Positions 23,601 to 35,400 of a stretch of 64,000 nt of DNA are shown here, in pieces. Both the position numbers and the translations under genes were made by a program. The stretch is from positions 74,648,339 to 74,712,338 of the forward strand of contig NW_026262734.1 of assembly GCF_021869535.1 (NCBI RefSeq). Direction: 5' to 3'. How positions within the stretch are numbered: the stretch's first letter is position 1; each line of letters begins with the position of its first letter. The DNA comes from Mytilus californianus. Lineage: Eukaryota > Mollusca > Bivalvia > Mytilida > Mytilidae. The notes below the pieces were generated by a model that saw only the letters and a program-made list of their open reading frames with translations, was not told the DNA's origin and searched no databases.

Positions 23601-26229
23601 GAACATGAAGGTTTGCATCATAAACCTAAGAGATTAAAGAACTGTGGGAGTAAGATGGAAGTCAGGTGTAATCCAAGGATGAAATAAATTATGATAAAGA
23701 TCTAAAAAGTGTTATAAGATGATGCATAAGTGAATTAACTCATTTTTCATTACACATGCATATATTGTACAAATCTCATATGAATATCATGTGACCTTCT
23801 AATTTAAGTGCTGTAATACTTGTCTTTGCTGTCTTTCATTAACATTATGTCTCATGTTGTGTGCTTTTTTTTTGTAGTGCTGAGTATACTGCTCCATTAT
23901 GTTAATATTTTTGTTTGTATTAAGATATCTGTCTTATAAAGTGGCAAGCCAGATGTGCTTTTTTATGTACACAAGACTCATCAGTGGTGCTTGAATCAAA
24001 GCAGTCTGAAGGCCAAATCATTTACAATTTGAAGTAAAGAATCTGTGCCTTTTGGTAGAAAAACCTAAGTATTGCAAACAAATAGATATCAACATTACCA
24101 CAATACATTTAGAAATATATATCATGAAAGTGTGATGTAAACATCTCTTTATTTTTATGGTTAATCTACTAGTGTACAAGTTGATTCAAGAGCCACGATT
24201 TTGATTTGAGCATGATGCCCTTTAATTTTGGTTGTTATTTCTATAATTGTGATAATCCCCTGTTTTTCTTTTGTCTGAGTACAAGACAACATTTATAGAG
24301 TTTTGTAAATATTGATATTAATGAGCTGGATAACTTAAGGCTAAAAAATTTACAGTATGAAGATTATTTTAATTGATAGATCTGTAAAGTTTCAATTTGT
24401 TGTGATCACCAGATATGTTGCAATTAACTGATAATACCTGATTATTTATCATTTATTTTTGAGTGCTTTCCTTGGTTTAAATTTAAGTGCTTGTTTTTTT
24501 TTTTATATTTATTAATTTGGGATATTAATGTAATGGAGCAGTATATTAGAAATGATTGTTGTGTATATATATAGTGTAAATGTGATCAGTTTTAGATGTG
24601 ATAAACATACCATCAATGTTTGATGTGTACAGTGATATATATACATATATTATATATAGTGTTTTTTTCTGAATTGTTTGAAGTTTTAGTTCTTAGACTG
24701 ATACAGTCTTAACTGTTACATTGATTTTATTTATTATTTTGTTAATGTTTGTTGTTAACTTGGAAAATTGTTTTATCTAAAAAAATAAGGAAAAAATAGC
24801 CATTTGCCAAATATTGCTTACTTAAATGTTCAGTTGAAACTTGAGAATTCATTTCTGGCAACTGTGAACAATAAAATAAACAATCTTTTCTTGAGACATC
24901 ATTGGGATTCTAAGAGGTAGAAACTGATAAACTTTACTCTGAAATTAACTTCATGGTAATAATGTTTTGTAACTGTCAAAATTTTACTCTTTCAAGTAAG
25001 CAAAATAAAAACTTATTGAAAATAAATTGAATACAGATTTTAGTTTTATTTTGGATATTATGATCTTATGCTCTTTGATGTTGTAGAATCTGGAATGTGG
25101 GTAGTAACTTTGATTAATTTTACATGCATTGGTTATATATACTGATTACTTCAATATTATGTTGTTCACAAATACCAGACTTTTTGTTTTCAATTGTTTC
25201 ATTATATTGGGACGGTTACTTCATTTTAAAAAGAGTAAATTTTCTGATTGTCCTTTTTTTAAAAGAAGAAAGTCAATTACTTGAACAATGTGCCATTGGA
25301 TAATAAAATTTTGTATGGAATTAAAATTTTTATTTAGCTAATTTATGAAGACTAAAAGAATGATTTTTTTCTGTCTTGCTATTGAAAAAAAAAAATCTAA
25401 AGCTGTCTGTTATTTTATTTGAAGAAAACAACCAGTAAAGCTTTACAAATACCAGATATTTAAACTGTTAAAGTAAATTAGTAAGAACTTGACACTTCTT
25501 TGTCAACATTTTTCACTTCTAAGATTAATTAGTTTATTGTGTGAAATGCATTTGTACATACACAACCTGTAGAAGATTTTGAGAATTCCTCATCAAGATT
25601 GTACATGAGTTTTATGTGATTACTTTTCATTGTCACATTGGTAAGAATGATACTAGGCTGAACGGCTTTGCAATAAATATCTAAATATTGTAGTTCTTGT
25701 TTGTTTTCTTATCAACCCAACTGGCCTAAAGGAGAAGAATTAAATGGTATCCTTTCTTAAAGTCATATGAAACTTCAAATTTAAAAAAAAAGTGGAACAT
25801 AATTTATACACTTGAATGGTTAAATTTTATTCTAAAAGAAGTGAACGTGATCTTTTTTTAAAAAGAAAATCTTTCATGTTATCAAAATCTTCATAAATGT
25901 AACACTATTGAATTATTGACTTCCCAGACACTAATTCACCGATATTTTCCTGTATGCAGTGACCTTAACTACGAGACCACTATAGTTATAACTTCGACCA
26001 CCACACAGCGCAAGTGTGAGGGGAAAACTGTGATGAAAGAATGTAAACACACGTGCTCTTGAAGGTACCGGTAAATAGAAATAACATATTCTAAAAAGAA
26101 ACAAATTTAATACAACAATTCATTTAACAACTGTTAAGGAATAGTTTAATTAACAGATGGGAACACATGGAAAATATAAAAACAAATGTCATGGCTCTTT
26201 CAATTCACTCACCAGTCACGCTTTCCACG
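20604..26229 (+). other. Probable long 3' UTR and downstream AT-rich DNA
   Basis: About 5.6 kb without core-repeat elements, unlike the DNA on either side. Many AATAAA-type signals occur (for example 21375, 22193 and around 24870), so the poly(A) site cannot be fixed from sequence. A short (GGAC)n tract lies near 22069-22081. No other exon or RNA gene was recognised. YPEL transcripts often have long 3' UTRs, so some of this is likely transcribed; the extent is inference. Confidence 0.4.
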
Positions 26230-26232
26230 TGC

Positions 26233-27847
26233 TCTTATTTTTATACGACCGCAAAAAAAATTTTGAGGTCGTATATTGGTATGACGTTGGCGTCGTCGTC
26301 CGAAGACACATTGGTTTTCGCACTCTAACTTTAGTTTAAGTGAATGGATCTCTATGAAATTTTACCATAAGGTTCAATACCACAAAAGGAAGGTTGGGAT
26401 TGATTTTGGGGGTTATGGTACCAACAGTTAAGGAATTAGGGGCCAAAAAGGGGCCATAAATAAGCATTTTTGTAACTTCCAGACATAACTTGTGTGTTAG
26501 TGTATGGATCTCTCTGACATTATACCACAAGGTTCCATATCACAAAGGGAATGCTGGGATTGATTTTGGGGGTAATTGCCTCAAAATTTTAGGAATTAGG
26601 GGCAAAAAAGTGGCAAAAAACAAGCATTTTTCTAGTTTCAGGACAATAATTTATGTGTAAGTGTATGGATCTTTCTGAAATTGTACTACAAGGTTCCATA
26701 TCACAAAGGGAAAGCTGGAATTTAGTTTGGGTGTAATTGCCCAAAACGTTTAGGAATAAGGGGCCAAAAATAAGCATTCTTCTAGTTTCCAGACAATAAC
26801 TTGTGTTCAAGTGTATGGATCTCTCTGACATTGTACTGTGACCTACCATACCACAAAGGGAAGGCTGGGATTGATTTTGGTGGTAATTGCCTCAAAATTT
26901 TAGGAATTAGGGGCAAAAAAAGGGGCAAAAAACAAGCATTTTTCTAGTTTCATGATAATAACTTGTGTGTAATGTATGGATCTTTCTGAAATTGTACTAC
27001 AAGGTTCCATATCACAAAGGGAAAGCTGGAATTTAGTTTGGGTGTAATTGCCCAAAACGTTTAGGAATAAGGGGCCAAAAAGGGGCCAAAAATAAGCATT
27101 CTTCTAGTTTCCAGACAATAACTTGTGTTCAAGTGTATGAATCTCTCTGAAATTGTACTGCAACTTACCATACCACAAAGGGAAGGCTGGGATTGATTTT
27201 GGGGGTAATTGCCTCAAAATTTTAGGAATTAGGGGCAAAAAGGGGCAAATAAACAAGCATTTTTCTAGTTTCAGGACAATAACTTGTGTGTAAGTGTATG
27301 GATCTTTATGAAATTGTACTACAAGGTTCCATATCACAAAGGGAAAGCTGGGTTTGAGTTTGGGGGTAATTGCCCTAATCATTTAGGAATTTGGGGCCAA
27401 AAACGGGCCAAAAAACAAGCATTTTTCTAGTTTCCAGACAATAACTTGTGTTCAAGTGTATGGATCTCTCTGAAATTGTACTGCAAGGTACCATAACACA
27501 AAGGGAAGGCTGTGATTGAGTTTGGGGTGATGAATCATAAGGGGGTTCAAAAAATTTGGGGGGGGGGGTTCCTTTTTTTTTCTTTAAAATTTTCCATTTT
27601 AAATTGGTTATTTCTGATTTATATATAAAAGCAAATAATAATGATATGGTTTGAATAGGTAAATTAAAAAAAAATTAAGTTCTTAGACCACATTCATTAT
27701 GTGTCAGAAACCTATGCTGTGTCAAATATTTAATCACAATCCAAATTCAGTGCTATGTCAAGCTTGAATGTTGTGTCCATACTTGCCCCAACTGTTCAGG
27801 GTTCAACCTCTGCGGTCGTATCAAGCTGCGCCCAGCGGAGCATTTTA
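26233..27847 (+). mobile_element. Family A core-repeat element, full length
   Basis: Left hairpin (tatacgaccgc...gaggtcgtat), ggcgtcgtcgtccgaagaca, about seven core units of around 160 bp, a G-run/T-run junction near 27560, the unique right arm, and the closing tgcggtcgtatcaagctgcg. Units alternate between two types (gggattgattttgg and gctggaatttagtttggg), suggesting a dimeric higher-order repeat. Frames at 26336-27382 on the - strand are periodicity artefacts. Confidence 0.82.
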
Positions 27848-28250
27848 TTATATGATTGCGGTCGTATATTGGTATCACGTCTTTGTCGTCATCGTCAGCG
27901 TCGTCCGAAGACAGTTGGTTTCCTGACAATAACTTTAGTATAATTAAATAGAAATCTATGAAATTTGAACACATGGTTTATAACCACAAAAGGAAGGTTG
28001 GGATTGATTTTAGGGGTTATGGTCCTAACAGTTTAGGAATTGGGGGCCAAAAAGGGGCCCAAATGAGCATTTTTCTAGTTTCCAGACAATAACTTGTGGA
28101 ACAGTGTATGGATCTCTCTGAAATTATACCACAAGTTTCCATACCACAAAGGGATGGTTAGGATTTGCTTTGGGGGGTTATGGCTCAAACTGTTTAGGAA
28201 TTAGGGGCAAAAAAGGGGGAAAAACAAGGGTTTCCTGGTTAATGGTCCCA
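27848..28250 (+). mobile_element. Second family A copy, left part only
   Basis: Directly abuts the previous copy: tgcggtcgtatattggtatc, a GTC-rich stretch ('cagcgtcgtccgaagaca'), then two more diverged core units. It fades out at about 28250 without a right arm. Head-to-tail placement against an intact copy suggests insertion next to, or recombination with, a sibling. Confidence 0.65.
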
Positions 28251-28725
28251 GACAACAATTAATGATCCCACTTTTCATCGTCCAAGAATATAGTTCCTTT
28301 TAATTAGAGTGTTTTTTTTTCTTAATTTTTTTTCTTTCCCTTCCTCACTCATTTCTTAGTTTTTTTTGGGGGTGGAAATAAAAGAAGAGGTGTGAAATAA
28401 ACTTTTGGATGTTGTATTTTATCTGATTTTGATATGGAAAGAGTGATTAGGCCAGGTGCAAAAAGGTGATATTTACAGTTTTCGGAACATCTCTTGACTT
28501 GTCCATAGGGGTATGGATGTGTATTGGCTAAATTTGTAAGATACTGGGGAGCAATTTTTCTGAATGTTGGATATATGTTTGGACTAGCACTGTACTTTAC
28601 ACACACAAAATATTTGACAAAAAGATTTAGTGCAATTTTTTTAATGAAACAAAACGTTATAAAGAACTAATAGAGAATTTAATTGTGGTCTGTGGCCTAA
28701 TGGACAATTACTGAAGATATGGTCA
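28251..28725. other. AT-rich, no feature seen
   Basis: Low-complexity T/A-rich sequence between a family A fragment and a hairpin. No coding signal. Confidence 0.45.
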
Positions 28726-28796
28726 ATTTAAAAGCAGTGTAAGGGAGGTAATCCAAACACAACGTTTTGATTACCTCCCTTACACTGCTTTTAAAT
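28726..28796. repeat. Near-perfect 33-bp-arm hairpin
   Basis: Left arm 28726-28758 and right arm 28764-28796 pair over 33 bp with a single mismatch, and the loop is 5 bases (acaac). The arm contains gcagtgtaagggaggtaat. A weaker outer pair (gaagatatggtc near 28713, gaccatatctt near 28982) may extend the symmetry. It could be a foldback-type element or a hairpin-RNA source; neither is shown by sequence alone. Confidence 0.9.
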
Positions 28797-28989
28797 TATG
28801 TATAAAGAAATGTTGTATTGTCTTGAGATGATTAGCTGTCAATTTATTTTTAGAATTTACTATTAAGGAATATTAATTTTAGCCATAATTATGTATGTCA
28901 TTTTCTATTTTAAGACTTTAATGATGTATTTAAATGGGTAATTATGGTTGCAAACTCCATTGGAAATTTGAATTGAGATTATGACCATA

Positions 28990-29260
28990 TCTTGAGGGAA
29001 AGAATTTTTTTGGGGGAAAAAGGGGCGGGGGGAGGTGAAAAAAAAAATTTGGGTAGGGGTTAAAAGAAATTGTGGTGGGGGGGTGGGGTCAATTGTTTCT
29101 CATTTCAGATTTCAGAAATTAAAAAGAAAAATTCTTCAAATATTATTTTTTTTTTGCAAAAAAAAAGGGGGGGGGGGGGGGGGGGGGGGGGTCAATACGC
29201 AACAGAATAGTGTATTGCACAAAATGAAAAGCAAAAAACAAGTTGCTTTTTAAAAAAAAA
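28990..29260 (+). repeat. G-rich/A-rich low-complexity region with 25-G run
   Basis: Contains several purine-rich runs and an uninterrupted run of 25 G at 29167-29191, followed by gtcaatacgcaacagaatag. A related word (gtcaattcgcaacag) follows the G-run in the family A right arm at about 33570, so this is probably a degenerate fragment of that arm. The 72-codon frame across it (poly-Gly) is an artefact. Confidence 0.55.
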
Positions 29261-29489
29261 AAGACAATACGTGAACCTTAGAACTTTTTTATTCTAATTA
29301 TTAATTCAACTGAATAAGAAGTTATATATCAGTGTTATCTTGGCCATGTGTGTGGAGGATAATATTTTCTTTTTATTGTAAATCATAACAATTTTGGCAT
29401 GTTGAGAGAAGTGTTAAACATAAAGCAAGGAGAAAAAAAATAGACTCCCAGACGTATAATTTCTTAAAGAATAATAATGATTCAAAAAC

Positions 29490-29940
29490 ATGGGGGACAC
29501 ATGTACCTTCTTCCAAAAATTCATAAAATTAATCTAGAAATAACTAATGAGGCATTGCGAACTGGTCAGCTAGCAGGACACATTACTGTTCGTTACCGAC
29601 CAATCAACAATAAGTGTAACTCTCCCGCGAGAGATACATACTTGATCTAATTATAAAACCATTATTGAAGAGGCATAACTTTTACATTCAAGATACAAAA
29701 AAAATCATTAATAAAATAGAGTCACACGAGGTAAAAAAAAGTATTCATTCTTATTGCCTATGATGTACGTCAATGTACACAAATATGATCATTGATAATT
29801 TAGAAGAAACTGTTATCAATGCATTAGAATTAATTGACAAACAGAAGAATATACTTTAAAGATTCTCAACAAAATAGATTTAACTGCATTTGTTAAATTA
29901 ATTCTTAGAAACAATGAATTTGAGTTTAATGGACTGTTGA
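29490..29940 (+). pseudogene. Decayed Penelope-like reverse transcriptase fragment
   Basis: Conceptual translation in shifting frames gives blocks typical of Penelope-like element RT. A YLLPKIHK block comes first (about 29501), then YRPINNKCNSP (where active elements have a 'RPIVS.CNSPT' block). Next come a QDTKKIINKIES stretch, an 'SMYTN' block (normally 'DV.SMYTNI') and LRNNEFEFNG. Stops and at least one frameshift interrupt it, and the thumb and GIY-YIG endonuclease regions are not found, so it is a dead fragment. Penelope-like elements are common in bivalves. The assignment rests on remembered motif order, without a search. Confidence 0.6.
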
Positions 29941-30310
29941 TCGTTTAGATCTATAAAGAGGTTAAACTCCTAACTATCCTACTGTCTGTCGATACATTTA
30001 TTTTTGGCATTGCACTAGTCATGTCTTCTTTGACTGTCCATGACGTTAAAATACTAAATCCCTGGGATGTGTTTTAGTTGATTTTAGTCTTTGATGCATG
30101 ATTTTTTATTATTAATTGTTTTGGCTTTTAACTAGCTGTCAGTAACTGCGAGTACTCTCAAATCGTACTTTCTTGTTTATTTGACCTGTTGATACTAATT
30201 GTATTGCTTTTTTGTTATTTAATGTTATTCAGGGTTATATCTGGTCTATATACCAGCTTTGATAAGTGTTTGGTATAACTATAAATATTTACTTCGTACT
30301 ATGAACATCA

Positions 30311-30743
30311 AAATTATTTATTTTGTAAAAGTATTTCCTTTCTCTATTGTTACTGTACACGTATACCTAACAACAAAATTATTTTCATTTACCTGTGTTT
30401 AAAGTTATTGCAAATGGATGGTATTTTTGTTCGAGCATATTGTTTTTCTTTTATTGTTTAACATTTCTTACCGATATAATATGTTACTTTTATTATTCTT
30501 CCCTTAGTTTATTTATTTTGTATTCTATATTATTTATTTTGTAAAAATATTTCCTTTCTCTATTGGTACTGTACACGTATACCTAACAACAAAATTATTT
30601 TCATTTACCTGTGTTTAAAGTTATTGCAAATGGATGGTATTTTTGTTCGAGCATATTGTTTTTCTTTAATTGTTTAACATTTCTTACCGATATAATATGT
30701 TACTTTTATTATTCTTCCCTTAGTTTATTTATTTTGTATTTAC
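30311..30743 (+). repeat. Direct tandem duplication, 2 x about 216 bp
   Basis: The segment around tactgtacacgtatacctaa at 30351 recurs at 30567, with near identity through tggatggtatttttgttcga and taccgatataatatgttact. The unit is AT-rich and non-coding; the 72-codon frame at 30611 is a by-product. Confidence 0.8.
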
Positions 30744-30849
30744 ATTGTGTCATAGGTCAAATTTATTTGTTCAGTGTATGTTCAATGGTGTTAATATGTC
30801 CTTTGATTGAGTTAAGCTATTTCAGTTGATATTTTATAGTGTGTCTTTC

Positions 30850-31240
30850 TATGTTGTGATGTTACACTATTGTTTCAGAAAAAGGGTGAAGGTTTGGTAC
30901 CATTAAAACGTTTAAACCCGCTGCATTTGTTTGCACCTGTCCTAATTAAGTCAGGAATCTGAGGTTCAGTAGTTGTCGTTTGTTGATGTGGTTCATAAGT
31001 GTTTCTCGTTTCTCGTTTTTTATATAGATTAGACCGTTGGTTTTCCCGTTTGAATGGTTTTACACTAGTAATTTTTTGGGGCCCTTTATAGCTTACTGTT
31101 CGGTATGAGCCAAGGCTCCGTGTTGAAGACCGTACTGTGACCTATAATGGTTTACTTTTATAAATTTTGACTTGGATGGAGAGTTGTCTCATTGGCACTC
31201 ATACCACATCTTCTTATATCTATGTTATACAAACACATTA
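30850..31240 (+). repeat. Probable dispersed repeat tail
   Basis: Contains ttgtcgtttgttgatgtggt, tgaatggttttacactagta and gagttgtctcattggcactc followed by ataccacatcttc, which I recall as a very frequent dispersed sequence in Mytilus. No second copy is in this window, so repeat status rests on memory. It may be the 3' part of the Penelope-like remnant upstream, but continuity cannot be shown. Confidence 0.35.
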
Positions 31241-31481
31241 TATAGAAGCGCCCATGGGTGGTATATTTTCATCAACATGCACAGATCTGCATCTGTCTGT
31301 CCTATTCATTAAAAACTTAGATAAGTTCCAATGCAGAATAAAAATCAAATTAAACTGTCAATAGTTTTATGGTCTTCACAGGCAAATTAGAGCAAGTTGA
31401 AGATTTCTTTAACCTACCAAACGAAATTGACCATCTACTTAAGTTCTATTATGAGGTGTCGACATCTAGTATGACCTATAT

Positions 31482-32022
31482 AGAGGGTGGTAAAGGGTTA
31501 TTTTCGTGCAACGTTTTCGGCCTTTTTATTTCACGTGTTTTCGTTTTTCGACGTTTTATTTTTCGTTTTCTCGTGTTTGGTTCGATGTGCGTGCTTCGTG
31601 TTTTCCCTTATTTTATTTTCCGCGGCGTGTTTCGTGTCGGTACTCTTATTTTCTCGTGCTTGTCCCGCATTTGATTAAAAAGTAAACCGGGACTAATTCA
31701 AAGTCAGCCCAGATATTGTTTTAAATAATAAACCTATTAACTGGTCCCAAGATATTTATTAATAGCCTATTGTATTACTATGATAAATCGGATGCAACTA
31801 GCGGACGCTAAAAGGTGACCACATGCAGGGTCGCCATGTCCATAAATAATGACTGCATGATCTCCAGGAACGACTGAGTAGTAACTTTTGGTACTTTGTT
31901 CCTTAATATTTACGATTTTATTCCTTGGCTTCGTTTTTCCAGAGTGTTTTTTTTCCGTGCAACGTTTTTGCGATTTGTTATTTTACGTGTTTCCGTGTTC
32001 AGAACCCCCCCTTTTACCACCA
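31482..32022. mobile_element. Candidate small terminal-inverted-repeat element
   Basis: Left end agggtggtaaaggg and right end ccccttttaccaccat are imperfect inverted repeats. They are flanked by ctatatag and ctatttag, a possible 8-bp target duplication with one mismatch (as for hAT-like elements). Both ends also share ttttcgtgcaacgttttc-like and ttcacgtgttttcg-like subterminal words, in direct orientation. No transposase frame; the 101- and 63-codon frames inside have no domain. Confidence 0.4.
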
Positions 32023-32609
32023 TCTATTTAGATACCGGAACTATTCCATAATAATGGAATTCTTGATGTTAAGTCACATATATATTAAAAATACAGAAAC
32101 GTATCAATATTTACCAATCACTAGTGCACATCCAAAACACACATAAATTTAAGAGTATTACAGAGTGAATTATATAAGAAATAATAGTGACATCAATGAA
32201 TTAAATAAACATTTAATTAACTTACAAGATAACTTAATTGATAGAGAATACTGTTAAAAGGAAACAGTAAAAGTTGTAAAAAATGTATATTAACGAACAG
32301 TCTTTATTTTACTTGTTTTATTTTCATTTGAAACAGATTTTTTTTACCTGATTTGTCAAAATGACAAGTATGCATAATGATTTTATTGTTACAAATCAAA
32401 TCCCAAAGCCCACTATAACTCATTATGTAGAAACCACATCACTATTTTAAAATATCTCTCTGTGAATATCTAGACACAGATGTTTGATACCATAGGTCGT
32501 TATAATTAAATCTTGACCATTTAACTTTCACTTGTTTATCAAAGGGTACAACTGTCAACTTTGCTCAAGTCAGTAAACCCTTGCAATGCATAAAATGTAG
32601 CTTTACAAT

Positions 32610-33000
32610 AAATATAAAATTGAGAATGGAAATGGGGAATGTGTCAAAGAGACAACAACCCGACCATAGAGCAGACAACAGCCGAAGGCCACCAATGGGT
32701 CTTCAATGCAGCGAGAAACTCCCGCACCCGGAGGCGTCCTTCAGCTGGCCCCTAAACAAATATGTATACTAGTTCAGTGATAATGGACGTCATACTAAAC
32801 TCCAAATTATACACAAGAAACTAAAATTAAAAATTATACAAGACTAACAAAGGCCAGAGGCTCCTGACTTGGGACAGGCGCAAAAATGCGGCGGGGTTAA
32901 ACATTTTTTTTTGAGATCTCAAACCCCCCCCCCTATACCTCTAGCCAATGTAGAAAAAACAAACGTACAACAGTACGCACAGTAAAACTCAGTTTAAGAG
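32610..33000 (+). repeat. Dispersed repeat (tgtcaaagagacaacaaccc type)
   Basis: Contains ggaaatggggaatgtgtcaa, gacaacaacccgacca and ctcctgacttgggacaggcg. An inverted short copy lies at about 43880-43970 and a distant relative at 4585-4810. A 63-codon frame (MGNVSKRQQPDHRADNSRRP…) crosses it and partly recurs in the 43.9 kb copy. It most likely reflects the repeat sequence rather than a gene. Confidence 0.55.
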
Positions 33001-33502
33001 AAGTTCGAGTCCGATGTCAGAATAGGAAACAAAAGAAAATAAACAAAATGACAATATACATAAATAACAACAGACTACTAGCAGTTACTGACATGCCAGC
33101 TCCAGACCTCAATTAAACTGATTGAAAGATTATGTCTTCATCATATGAAAATCAAGTACAATCCCTCCCGTTAGGGGTTAAGTATCATAGTTTTACCATC
33201 ATAAAATATATGAGAAGAACATAACCCGTATCATGCCAACAACTGTTTTTTTTTTGGAATAAATGTGTTTAATAGACATGTTTGAAAAGGATCTATAGAT
33301 TGCTAATTATCAAATATCAGATAAGTGAATTAGCGATCTGTGAAAATTCTTTATTGCCATGTTTTAAATATCTTAGATACCCCGTATGGAGGTGCTCTTA
33401 ATTGCAGGAAGCTAATACAGATAAGATGAACAGGTGTTCCGAATGAACAATAATTTAGCTTCCGAATATTCCTCCATAGACTAGATTTCTAACTAATATA
33501 TA

Positions 33503-33826
33503 TGCGTGAACCCTCAGGGGTTCACGCAAAAAGGGGGGTAACTTTTTTTGTGGGGGGAAAGGGGGGGGGGGTCAATTCGCAACAGCAAAGTGTATTGCAC
33601 AAAAGCAAAAAATTGAATATAAATTCAAATCATATAACCAATTCTAAGTTCTTTGACTACAGTTATTCTGTGTCAGAAACCTATTATGTGTCAAATATTT
33701 AATTACAATCCAAATTCAGACCTGTATCAAGCGCGAATATTGTGTCCATTTTTGCCCCAACTGTTCAAGGTTGGACCTCTGCGGTCGTATCCAGCTGCGC
33801 TCGGCGAAGCAATTTATTATTGTTTA
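33503..33826 (+). mobile_element. Family A right arm, isolated
   Basis: Begins at a perfect small hairpin (gcgtgaaccc...gggttcacgc, 33503-33525), then a G-run, gtcaattcgcaacag, tgtgtcagaaacctattatg, ttgccccaactgttcaaggt and the closing tgcggtcgtatccagctgcg. Left end and core repeats are missing, so this is a solo right end. Confidence 0.7.
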
Positions 33827-34504
33827 TCAATGTCACTATCCGGTAAACTTCGGCAACAAACTCGAAACTTAGTTAGCTTGAGACCAACCACCACTGAATG
33901 AAATATTATTTGTCGATAATATGTAAAAGATTGTAATAAATATAAAAAACGCGTGTATGCAAGACTTAGTTAGTATATACGCATGTATTGGTTCAATCAT
34001 TTCGATAACATTAAATTTAATACCAGTGGTTTCAAAGAAGAGTATTCCTAAAATTATTTACAGATAATGGATGTTTCTCTTATTCCTTCCATATTAAGTT
34101 CGAATCATTACAAATGTATGTGTTACCACTGTACAAGGTTGTATCTTCCTATTTGTTACATTGCTGTATAAAGTCTACTCTCAATAATTTGGTCACATTT
34201 TTCTCCGGAACGACTGAACAGATTGACTTCATATTTGTTTCACAACTTAACAATGACGAGTAGTAATTTTGATTTGTCAGATACAAAGACTTGGTATGAC
34301 CATACATGTACTTTGAATTTTCAATTTGTTGAAAGAATTTCAAATATTTTCAGCACACATTTCTCCAAAATAACTTAAAAGAATGACTATATATTTGGTC
34401 AGCAGCTGAACAGTGACGAGTTGTAACATGTGTGCGCTTTTTGAATCTGTCAAACACATAATACCTTTTTTTTTTTGGACACTTTGAATTTATGAGTGAG
34501 AGTA
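33827..34504. other. AT-rich, no gene seen
   Basis: Contains weak internal similarity ('acatttttctcc.gaacgactgaacag' near 34197 and 'acatttctccaaaataactt' near 34358), perhaps diverged core units of the following element. Nothing coding was recognised. Confidence 0.35.
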
Positions 34505-35400
34505 TGCTTAGCTCGACAACGTGTGCATTCTTGTTGGTATTATATTATAGTAAGTGTTTTTTCTTACCTGATTTTATTGTATGTTATTTTATGTTCTTTT
34601 GGTTTTCCACATTTGGAGATTAATGGTCCTATACAAAACAAGTTTAAAATGTGTAGAAAAGTGGTTTAGGGATACTGAATCTGATAATACAATAATTACA
34701 TATACGAAAATGAGGCAGTAGCTCCAAAAAAATTTAAGACTAGAGGACAACATTAAATGTTTAAAAATACACGGATATCTCTCAAATATTTCAAGCTCTC
34801 AATTGTTCTGAGTCTTATAAAGATATGAATTAGTTAAGGATGATGTATGAATAAGGCAATTAATTCGGGTCTTACCAAATCTTTTTTCGTAACTATTGCC
34901 TTGACCTCAGGTAAAGTGACTCCTCGTATTATATGTGACCATACATCCATGAAAAGTTGCAATCCCATATATTGTATTAAATTTAGCATCAGAAAAGACA
35001 TTAATACACACATTGAAGTCTACTTCTGGTAACAACAACCTTAACCTTAGAGATAGTGGGTTGCAATCTCACATGTTGTATTTAATTTAGTATCCAGAAT
35101 CCACATTTCTCCACATATTTAGGTACATTTCAGGAACTATGACTGACCTTACCATCTAACCTTGAGTTCACATGCATTTATGACAATTGATGAAGATTTC
35201 AGGTGTCAACGACTTATAGTTTCTGAGTTTTAATGGCAAACAGACATCGGTTAATTTTCAAAGGGGTATAACCCTACCAAAAGAGTGTGAATCTTTTTGG
35301 TCCAAATGTAACGTAGTAAGTAAATTTCTGAGCCAATTTCATTCTTTGTTTTGTATCTACGGTTATGGTTTTTCGGTTGGATGCAGATAATACCTCGCCG
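34505..35400 (+). mobile_element. Dispersed repeat family G, shorter copy
   Basis: Shares long stretches with 58770-60420: gacaacgtgtgcattctt, gtgttttttcttacctgatt, tttggagattaatg, 'gaggcagtagc', aagactagaggacaa, 'aacagacatcggttaatttt' and gtatgaataaggc. The middle is shorter than in the 58.8 kb copy. It has no open frame of note and carries units with a 'g.ttgcaatc.catat' word spaced about 100 bp apart. Confidence 0.7.

Noticed and set aside
26336..27382. Consecutive - strand frames (MWYNVREIHTLTHKL type)
   Set aside because: They recur with each family A core unit and carry no domain; repeat-derived.
32581..32772. 63-codon frame MGNVSKRQQPDHRADNSRRP…
   Set aside because: Lies in a dispersed repeat with another partial copy at 43.9 kb; judged to be repeat sequence.
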